From a virus, in the IMG/VR virus record IMGVR_UViG_3300046559_000054, positions 1 through 20,054 of that record: a stretch of 20,054 nt of DNA. One strand, given 5' to 3'. The position numbers and the translations under genes were made by a program. Shown in pieces: positions 15,256-20,054 of the stretch (positions are counted from its first letter, which is position 1; every line of letters begins with the position of its first letter). Under the pieces are notes generated by a model. That model did not search any database, was not told the origin of the DNA, and worked only from the letters and a program-made list of their open reading frames with translations.

Positions 15256-15470
15256 CGCTTTCCCCGAACTGGCGAACTACCTACAAACGATATTCGGTGA
15301 TCTCTTTGGCCGCAAGTACGTTCCTCCAAGTAGTGTGGGGCGTCGTACAGAATCCCCCGATGTGGGCGGTTCTGGTGGCCAATGGGCTTATCGGTGGACT
15401 CGGCCTTATTGGCTCGTATCTCGCGCAACCTGAAGTGATCGGCGGCGCTGATGCCAACTCTACCGAATAG
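15252..15470 (+). CDS. Holin-like membrane protein
   Basis: The frame starts at GTG 15252, overlapping the preceding stop (GTGA), and gives 72 residues. It has a basic N-terminus (NWRTTYKRYS), a first membrane segment at about 15-31 (VISLAASTFLQVVWGVV), a short NPPM turn, a second segment at about 37-60 (WAVLVANGLIGGLGLIGSYL) and a polar tail. Two membrane segments with both ends probably in the cytoplasm fit a class II holin, which permeabilises the inner membrane at the time of lysis. Because the next gene encodes a SAR endolysin, it may be a pinholin. The call relies on topology and on its place directly before the endolysin. Confidence 0.72.
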   Translation: MTLSPNWRTTYKRYSVISLAASTFLQVVWGVVQNPPMWAVLVANGLIGGLGLIGSYLAQPEVIGGADANSTE

Positions 15471-15963
15471 GCCGGGTAAGAAGTCGCTAGCGGTCGTTAT
15501 CGGCACGGTCGCGGCGTCGATGGCTATCTCGCTGACATCTTCGCAGGAAGGCGTATCGCTTCGGCCGTATAACGACAAGCTGGCCGGTGATCTGCAGACC
15601 GTGTGCTTTGGCGAAACGAACGTTCAGATGCGTGCTTATACGCTCGACGAGTGCAAAGACATGCTGAGCGACAGCCTCTCTGGCTACGCGATCGAAGTGC
15701 GGAAGATGACGCCCGGATTCGACGATCTGACAGACGGGCAAAAGGTCGCGGTGATTGACCTAGCCTACAATATTGGCCTTGGCAACTACGGCGGATCGAC
15801 GCTCCGCAAGCGCTACATCGCGAAAGATTTTCCGGACGCCTGCTCAGAATTTGCCAAATGGCGCTTCGTGCGCGGCCGTGATTGCGCGATCGCATCCAAC
15901 CAATGCGGCGGGATCTGGAAGCGTCGCCAACTCGAACGCAACGCATGCAGGGGTGAACAGTGA
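15451..15963 (+). CDS. SAR endolysin, GH24 lysozyme family
   Basis: This 170-residue lysozyme starts at an ATG inside the holin gene (20-base overlap). After a basic PGKKS comes a weakly hydrophobic Ala/Gly/Ser/Thr-rich segment at 13-29 (LAVVIGTVAASMAISLT), typical of a signal-anchor-release domain: the enzyme is exported by Sec, held inactive, and freed when the membrane is depolarised. The catalytic block follows as Glu33, Asp42 and Thr50 (QEGVSLRPYND, then LQTVCFGET). The Asp-Thr spacing is 8 rather than the 6 of T4 lysozyme. The rest (FDDLTDGQKVAVIDLAYNIG, GIWKRRQLERNAC) is canonical GH24. It cuts the glycan strands of peptidoglycan. The stop overlaps the Rz start (GTGA). Confidence 0.9.
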   Translation: MPTLPNRPGKKSLAVVIGTVAASMAISLTSSQEGVSLRPYNDKLAGDLQTVCFGETNVQMRAYTLDECKDMLSDSLSGYAIEVRKMTPGFDDLTDGQKVAVIDLAYNIGLGNYGGSTLRKRYIAKDFPDACSEFAKWRFVRGRDCAIASNQCGGIWKRRQLERNACRGEQ

Positions 15964-16496
15964 GCCCGTTCCTTATTACCGGCCTCGCTGCCGGCGCGGT
16001 TGGCGTGGCGCTCGGCTTCGGCACCGCACATACTATAGACGGCCGCACGCTCGCTAGAGAGCAGGCAGCCCATCAGCAGATGGTCGCTCAAATCAACGCG
16101 GAATCAGCCAAAGCTCTTTCTGCGGCGCTTGCCAAGCAACAGGCGGCGGAGAGCGACATAGCCGCGATACAGCAGAAATTCACAGATGAGGTTTCTAAAC
16201 ATGCACAAGACTCCCTCGATTTTCGCGCTCGCCTGTCTGCTGGCACTGACCGCGTGCGCGTCCGGATCGCAGGTTGTTCTGCCTCCGTCCCAGGTGAAAG
16301 CGCCGCCTCCGCCAGCAGCTCTGATGGTCCCGCCGCCTACGGAGACATCTACGGCCCGACTGCAAGCGGCATTTTCAAAGTAGCTGCCGACGATCAGGCG
16401 GAGATTGACAAACTCTCCGGGTTACAGGCATACGTGCGCGCATTGCAGGAGCAGGGTTTTATTGCATCCCCTTCCGATCATACCGGTTTCCGTTAA
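15960..16496 (+). CDS. Rz: Rz-like inner-membrane spanin
   Basis: The frame starts at GTG 15960 overlapping the endolysin stop and encodes 178 residues. An N-terminal membrane segment at about 4-22 (FLITGLAAGAVGVALGFGT) is followed by a long Ala/Gln/Glu-rich coiled coil (AREQAAHQQMVAQINAESAK, then KQQAAESDIAAIQQKF). This is the topology of Rz, the inner-membrane half of the spanin that fuses the inner and outer membranes in the last step of lysis. The C-terminal part includes a Ser/Ala-rich stretch read in the other frame by Rz1. The gene is followed immediately by the tailspike ATG. The call rests on topology, order and the embedded Rz1. Confidence 0.85.
   Translation: MSPFLITGLAAGAVGVALGFGTAHTIDGRTLAREQAAHQQMVAQINAESAKALSAALAKQQAAESDIAAIQQKFTDEVSKHAQDSLDFRARLSAGTDRVRVRIAGCSASVPGESAASASSSDGPAAYGDIYGPTASGIFKVAADDQAEIDKLSGLQAYVRALQEQGFIASPSDHTGFR
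16201..16383 (+). CDS. Rz1: Rz1-like outer-membrane spanin lipoprotein, nested inside Rz
   Basis: In another frame wholly inside Rz, a 60-residue protein starts MHKTPSIFALACLLALTAC. It has a signal peptide and the lipobox LTAC with the acylated Cys at 19. The mature part is short and Pro-rich (LPPSQVKAPPPPAAL, VPPPTE), which is the hallmark of Rz1. It would sit in the outer membrane and bind Rz across the periplasm. The ATG at 16201 has a GAGG site 10 bases upstream and is preferred to the in-frame ATG at 16186, which overlaps that site. Confidence 0.88.
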   Translation: MHKTPSIFALACLLALTACASGSQVVLPPSQVKAPPPPAALMVPPPTETSTARLQAAFSK

Positions 16497-17831
16497 ATGA
16501 CATTCCAACTGAGCGGAGCAGAAAGCATATCGCTATGCAGTCCGGGTCTGCGCTCGTTGACCGCGCAGGATTTAGCGACGTGGATTCTTTCGAAGGCTTC
16601 CGGTACAAACAGACCTACCGTAATAGACTATGGTGCCAAAGGAGACGGCATAACGGACGATAGCGCCGCGTTTCAGGCCGCGATCAATAGCGGCTTCGTC
16701 CGGATTCCGAAGACCGCCGCAGGCTACATGATCCGTCATCCCCTGAACGCAACGAACTTGGATCAGTTGACCATCGAAGGTGATGGCATGATTGCGCCAG
16801 ATTGGGGATTGGTCTATATTCTGCCGCCCTCGGGGAGTACGCTACTCGCTGGAACGGGCGGTGTAGTGCTCGACGTTACCGGATCAAACAACATTACGAT
16901 GCGGAATTTCAACATCTCCGCGCTCGGCGTTTCAGCCAATCCCTCATCGGTCGGTATCATGGGTGGGACTTCTACCAATCAGCGTCTTGGTGCGCCTGGT
17001 GGTTCGAACCTAATCATGGAAAACGTCGCAGTGTGCATGCAGAATACCGGCGCGTCGATCCCGATCTATCTTAATAACGTCAATATCTCACGCTTCAATA
17101 ACGTCACGACGGCCGGGAAGTATGGCGTCATACTATGCTCTAACAACGTCCTGAATCTGGCCAGTCCATTTACTACCTTTGGGCCAGTTGTACAGAGCGA
17201 CGGGAACACGTTCGTAGGCTGCTGCTTATTGAATTATGGGACGAATCCTGCTCTGTGGTTGGAGTATGCCAACGACAATGATTTCGTCCAGCTCTATACC
17301 GTTTATGTGGGAATCGGGCAACCGTCCTATACCGGATGCGGATACGCTATCCAGATTGATAACTGTGTCGACCTGCGCATCAAGGTCGAGAACGATTATT
17401 TCCCGTACCTGCTCTATTTGAACGGAGCCAATGAACTATTGGACATTTCCGGTATCTGCTTTCCTGGTGCCAATCCGCCGTCAGGTGGTCAACCTGCCAT
17501 CGCATTTTTTAACGGCTCAACGGTCAAGAATTCGAATTTCAACGTCATTACGCCGGGAACGGGCTATGCGGCTGGAACGTATCTATATGCGACCAAAGGC
17601 ACCGCCCCGACAATGCAGCAGTTCAGAAATTGTGAGTTCTTGTTCGACACCGCGGCGACTTCGAATGTGGCCTACTTTAACGTCACGGCAGATTCTCCGG
17701 CCCCTTTTTTCGACCTGCGATTCCACGGCGACGTGGATTCCTCAGGCGTAAATCTGATGGTCGGAGGAGTCACCGCAACATCGGCAAAGCAGCGCTACTT
17801 CATGAACGGCCTAAGGCATGGAACGGCATAG
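16497..17831 (+). CDS. Tailspike, pectate-lyase-type beta-helix
   Basis: This 444-residue protein has a Pectate_lyase_3-type start at about residues 40-66 (VIDYGAKGDGITDDSAAFQAAI), the usual entry into a right-handed beta-helix. Repeating strands follow (NNITMRNFNISALGVS, NLIMENVAVCM, IYLNNVNISRFNNVTT, NTFVGCCLLNYG). Such spikes bind and often degrade capsule or LPS polysaccharide. Catalytic residues cannot be assigned by eye. The part before the helix is only ~38 residues, so any virion-binding domain is very short. It starts directly after the Rz stop (TAA-ATG) with no visible ribosome site, suggesting coupling to the lysis genes. Strong similarity is not recalled beyond residue ~70. Confidence 0.78.
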   Translation: MTFQLSGAESISLCSPGLRSLTAQDLATWILSKASGTNRPTVIDYGAKGDGITDDSAAFQAAINSGFVRIPKTAAGYMIRHPLNATNLDQLTIEGDGMIAPDWGLVYILPPSGSTLLAGTGGVVLDVTGSNNITMRNFNISALGVSANPSSVGIMGGTSTNQRLGAPGGSNLIMENVAVCMQNTGASIPIYLNNVNISRFNNVTTAGKYGVILCSNNVLNLASPFTTFGPVVQSDGNTFVGCCLLNYGTNPALWLEYANDNDFVQLYTVYVGIGQPSYTGCGYAIQIDNCVDLRIKVENDYFPYLLYLNGANELLDISGICFPGANPPSGGQPAIAFFNGSTVKNSNFNVITPGTGYAAGTYLYATKGTAPTMQQFRNCEFLFDTAATSNVAYFNVTADSPAPFFDLRFHGDVDSSGVNLMVGGVTATSAKQRYFMNGLRHGTA

Positions 17832-18043
17832 CATCGTCTAATACAGCGTTGTAAGTCATTGTTTTTATTGGTGAGTGTATGTGCATTCTTGGGCCATCAC
17901 AAGGCCAACCAAAAATAGCATAGTGCTTTGATTTTGTTAATGAAAACGTGTTTTGTAAGGCTTTACGCGGGAGGCAATGTAAATCGGCCGCAAAGCCTTA
18001 TGCAGTCAGGACTCGTCTACTATCGTTGCAATCGCGTCTAGAA
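17832..18043 (+). other. AT-rich convergent gap; candidate attP region
   Basis: No gene is visible in these 212 bases between the convergent tailspike and integrase modules. TAAGGCTTT (17956-17964) and AAAGCCTTA (17992-18000) form a perfect 9-bp inverted repeat with a 27-base spacer. The left half is AT-rich. Neither arm is followed by a proper T-run, so a terminator is not clear. Position next to int makes it the likely attachment region, but the core cannot be defined without a bacterial partner sequence. Confidence 0.4.
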
Positions 18044-18292
18044 TCACCAACTTGGATCGCCTTCTCGGAACTCGCCGCACCACGCTGATTTAGCCACTCT
18101 CGGCCAGACTCCAACACCATCTTTGTTCGCAGTTGGCGGGCTTCGATAGCACACTAAAACCTGCGTTGTTTCGTATGGGTTAAAGCCAATCCCCGGGAGA
18201 GAATGATGTGGAACCTCAACGATGCGATCTTCCGGCCGCCGAAATTTGCATATCTCACATCGATCGCCTTTTCTTTCAACAAATGAAAACAT
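18044..18292 (-). CDS. Four-cysteine small protein coupled to integrase
   Basis: The start codon is the ATG that overlaps the integrase stop (TAATG), giving 82 residues. An upstream in-frame start at 18325 is not needed. A ribosome site GGAGGG lies 8 bases before the ATG. Conserved-looking features are Cys12 and Cys15 (RCEICKF), Cys48 in VCYRSPP, then VWPRV and Cys72 in WCGEF. The order CxxC, C-x-R-x-P-P, W-P, W-C-G-E-F recurs in small proteins of phages and proteobacteria that I cannot tie to a function. The four Cys could bind zinc or iron. Expression is expected to follow integrase. A role in recombination control, or simply a passenger gene, is possible. Confidence 0.72.
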   Translation of the reverse strand: MFSFVERKGDRCEICKFRRPEDRIVEVPHHSLPGIGFNPYETTQVLVCYRSPPTANKDGVGVWPRVAKSAWCGEFREGDPSW

Positions 18293-19404
18293 TACGCCAT
18301 CCCTCCTGGTTTCACTTCGACCCACTCCGCTCCTCGCACATCCCGGTACATTTCGGTCATGCTGGCCGACTTATGTCCAAGGATCGCCTGTGCGAACTCG
18401 GGGCTGTATTGCTCAGCGTAAAGCCGTGCTGCCAGGCTGCGTAGCTCATGAAACGATGCCGGTGTCTTCCCTTCTTCCCACTTCACGCCGGCCGCTGTTC
18501 TAGCTAGACGAAAGCCTCGCGTGAGCGAGTCAGGGTCGACCGGATAACCCGGCTTCTGATTCCCGACGACCCGCGCATGGTGAATCATCGATTTCGACAC
18601 GACCTTATCCCGGCAGCGCTTGATTACGTCTTCCAGAGATAACCCGATCGCGTCCATTCGAACGGCCAGCGGAATCCGAAGCTTCATTTTCGTCTTCTGC
18701 TGAGCGACGAACAGAAAGCCGTCTTTCGCGTCAGAGAAAAGCATGTTGGCAACGTCTTCCCGACGCTGGCCCGTCAACAGGGCTAATTCGAAACTGCGCG
18801 CGACCCACGGCTCCATTTCCAAAGCTTTCGCGTAGATCAATTTGAACTCGGGAAGCATGAGTCTGGATCGCTCGACCGTAATTTCTGGCGTTCTGGTGAC
18901 TGATACAGGATTCTTTCCAGAATCGATAATCCCTTTCGTTTCAGCCACGCGCATCATGTCGGAAAGTGTCTTCCGGGCAAGCTTCGCCATATTCGGCTTA
19001 TCGATCCCGTCCAGAAACTCGGCTATCTCGCGCGTTTGTATCTTCCGAAGGTGCTTATCAGAGAACGGTGCTTTCAATACAACACGAAGGCCAGCCCGTA
19101 CCGTCTGCATGGTGCTCGGCGTCGGATTACGAGTTTCCTCGTAAATCTTCTGGTACTCGGTCGACCATTCCAGCAGCGTTTTTTCGTCAGGAGCAGTCAT
19201 TCGCTGCACGACTGAGCGATAACCGCGGCTGTTTTCCAATTCAGCATTGGCGGCTCGCGCTTCCCCGAACGCTTTTGCCTGATCGCGTCCGATCCCGTAG
19301 TCTTTCTTCGTGTCGGGATTTCGGTAGTAGAAATACCCTGCGCTGTTCTGATACAGATTGGCCGGCCAGTGCCGGCGCTTCGCTTCCCTACGCCGTGCGG
19401 CCAT
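18292..19404 (-). CDS. int: Lambda-type tyrosine integrase
   Basis: This 370-residue recombinase joins attP and attB. The ATG at 19404 is chosen: it has a GGAG site 8 bases upstream and gives the usual basic start MAARRREAKRRHWPANLY. An in-frame ATG at 19437 lacks such a site. The arm-binding N-domain (1-60) is followed by a core-binding SAM-like domain (~75-170) and the catalytic domain. Arg214 (TGQRRED), Lys237 (QQKTKMK), His319 and Arg322 (FHELR), His344 (LGHKS) and the nucleophile Tyr353 (EMYRDV) are all present with spacing close to lambda Int. It overlaps the excisionase gene by 17 bases and the four-Cys gene by TAATG. Confidence 0.95.
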   Translation of the reverse strand: MAARRREAKRRHWPANLYQNSAGYFYYRNPDTKKDYGIGRDQAKAFGEARAANAELENSRGYRSVVQRMTAPDEKTLLEWSTEYQKIYEETRNPTPSTMQTVRAGLRVVLKAPFSDKHLRKIQTREIAEFLDGIDKPNMAKLARKTLSDMMRVAETKGIIDSGKNPVSVTRTPEITVERSRLMLPEFKLIYAKALEMEPWVARSFELALLTGQRREDVANMLFSDAKDGFLFVAQQKTKMKLRIPLAVRMDAIGLSLEDVIKRCRDKVVSKSMIHHARVVGNQKPGYPVDPDSLTRGFRLARTAAGVKWEEGKTPASFHELRSLAARLYAEQYSPEFAQAILGHKSASMTEMYRDVRGAEWVEVKPGGMA

Positions 19405-19600
19405 TCCCCAGTCTCCGTTGCATCTCGCCAGCGTCATCGTAATAGACGGCGTGTGGCTCGACGAAATATTTCGTGCCGCATTTTATCGGCTGCGGGACGA
19501 TTCGCCCGTTTTTCCGCCAGTTGAGCAGCGTGTTTCGGTGCGGCTTCGAGCTGCCAAACAAGGCTTCGGCCCATTGGTCGAGAGTGACTAGCTTCGCCAT
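19388..19600 (-). CDS. xis: Excisionase, lambda Xis-like
   Basis: This 70-residue protein reads MAKLVTLDQWAEALFG, then NTLLNWRKNGRIVPQPIKCG, then KYFVEPHAVYYDD. This is the winged-helix layout of lambda Xis, with a conserved TL-x-x-W start, a recognition helix, a wing near PxPxKxG and a closing Ala-Val. Xis bends DNA and directs integrase toward excision. The ATG at 19600 has AAGGAG 8 bases upstream and overlaps the preceding stop (TGATG). A GTG one codon earlier is a possible but worse start. The gene overlaps int by 17 bases, so the two are made together. Confidence 0.88.
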   Translation of the reverse strand: MAKLVTLDQWAEALFGSSKPHRNTLLNWRKNGRIVPQPIKCGTKYFVEPHAVYYDDAGEMQRRLGNGRTA

Positions 19601-19773
19601 CACGATTTCTCCTTTTCTCTCTGCTCTACCGCCCGCGCATATGCCTCGCGCAACTCGCCAAAACTTCCACGGCGAGTGTTGAAAGGCACGACAGCCGGTT
19701 CTTCGTATCCTTCCAGATAGGCATCTGCTGCCTGGATCAGGTTTCTTACTGCTATCAGGAGTTCGTCGTTCAT
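19600..19773 (-). CDS. Small acidic protein of the integration operon
   Basis: This 57-residue protein starts at an ATG overlapping the upstream stop (ATGA at 19770-19773). A longer in-frame start at 19872 would lie almost entirely inside the preceding gene. It has a helical first half (MNDELLIAVRNLIQAADAYL), an acidic YEEP segment and a Lys/Glu-rich C-terminal helix. I recognise no family. Position before xis suggests a small phage accessory gene expressed with the recombination genes. Confidence 0.6.
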   Translation of the reverse strand: MNDELLIAVRNLIQAADAYLEGYEEPAVVPFNTRRGSFGELREAYARAVEQREKEKS

Positions 19774-20054
19774 TTCGGCTCCTTCACTGCCTGCTCGATG
19801 GCGCTCAGAAAGTCTTTCTCCGAAGGGGGAACGCCGACGCATCTGAGCGTCAGATACGCTTCGATGCCGCATTCGATGTTCCGGCGCATGAGCACTTTGA
19901 AAAGCGCCGACAACGACTCATCCGTCAGCGCACGCGGCGCGGCACGCTCAGGCGTCTCCTTGTTCGCGGCTAGGATTGCGATACTAGCGATAGAACGCGC
20001 TTCTTCTATTTCGTCCCAATCTCCGCCGTACATTTTGTTTTCGATGGCTGCAAT
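19770..20054 (-). CDS. Unrecognised protein, 5' end beyond the window
   Basis: The frame is open to the right edge. The first ATG in the window (20033) has no ribosome site, so the true start probably lies outside. At least 94 residues are visible: an acidic GGDWDEIEEARSIASIAILA region, then LTDESLSALFKVLMRRNIECG, then LTLRCVGVPPSEKDFLSAIEQ. It looks soluble and helical with two Cys. I recognise no family. It is the most upstream visible gene of the reverse operon leading to xis and int, and overlaps the next gene by ATGA. Confidence 0.6.
   Translation of the reverse strand: MAAIENKMYGGDWDEIEEARSIASIAILAANKETPERAAPRALTDESLSALFKVLMRRNIECGIEAYLTLRCVGVPPSEKDFLSAIEQAVKEPK

Noticed and set aside
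17832-18043. tRNA or tRNA fragment in the gap next to the integrase module
   Set aside because: No acceptor, T-arm or CCA-like end pattern could be recognised by eye.
18042-18054. IHF-like site AATCACCAACTTG
   Set aside because: It differs from the consensus at one fixed position and lies at the end of a coding region; such near matches are common by chance.
19405-19437. Longer integrase start at 19437
   Set aside because: No ribosome site there, greater overlap with xis, and the ATG at 19404 has GGAG at good spacing and the family-typical N-terminus.
1-20054. CRISPR arrays, insertion sequences, defence or toxin-antitoxin genes
   Set aside because: No spaced direct repeats, transposase, nuclease-helicase sets or toxin-antitoxin pairs were seen; the HNH gene is better explained as a homing type.

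Overview
The window is part of a temperate tailed-phage genome with short-tailed (podovirus) architecture. The coding sequence is fairly GC-rich, and the protein styles recall phages of Burkholderia, Paraburkholderia and relatives. The host is inferred from composition and protein style, not proven. Almost everything from base 1 to 17831 is on the + strand and forms a virion-structure and lysis module. From 18044 to the right edge the genes run on the - strand and form an integration module.

Layout of the + strand: C-terminal part of a P22-type portal protein (1-695); FmdB-like zinc ribbon protein (699-1046); N4 gp49/Sf6 gp66-family protein (1061-1474); scaffold-like protein (1492-2547); major capsid protein (2569-3573); an HNH endonuclease gene of clearly lower GC inserted behind the capsid gene (3636-4091); small decoration-like protein (4093-4389) and a strong terminator; AT-hook protein (4472-5068); head-tail adaptor-like protein (5071-5994); large nozzle/tail-hub-like protein (5991-7571); GNAT acetyltransferase (7571-8020); a Gln/Asn/Gly-rich repeat protein with an S74 self-cleaving chaperone end (8017-9642); a glycine-zipper protein (9639-9989); two large ejection-type proteins, one with a murein-hydrolase-like domain (9993-11852 and 11849-13552); a terminator; a glycine-rich tail fibre (13675-14844); another terminator; a five-gene lysis cassette (a protein with a C-terminal membrane segment, holin, SAR endolysin, Rz and nested Rz1; 14926-16496); and a pectate-lyase-type tailspike (16497-17831). 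Many neighbouring genes overlap by ATGA, GTGA or TAATG, so translation is probably coupled.

The - strand holds, in transcription order from the right edge, an unrecognised gene running off the window, a 57-aa protein, a lambda-Xis-like excisionase, a lambda-type tyrosine integrase with all six expected catalytic residues, and an 82-aa four-cysteine protein. All are joined by short overlaps. The AT-rich 17832-18043 interval separates the convergent tailspike and integrase modules, carries a 9-bp inverted repeat, and is the best place to look for attP. Tail genes and int facing each other across such a gap fit a phage genome with an intact attP better than an integrated prophage.

The points most worth a second look are the HNH gene, whose ribosome site sits in a possible hairpin with a -10-like box in the loop (an arrangement like T4 I-TevI); the four-cysteine gene coupled to int; a short reverse-strand ORF with a good ribosome site at the end of the ejection gene; and the S74 domain on a repeat-rich virion protein. 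No diversity-generating retroelement, CRISPR array, tRNA or defence system was seen.
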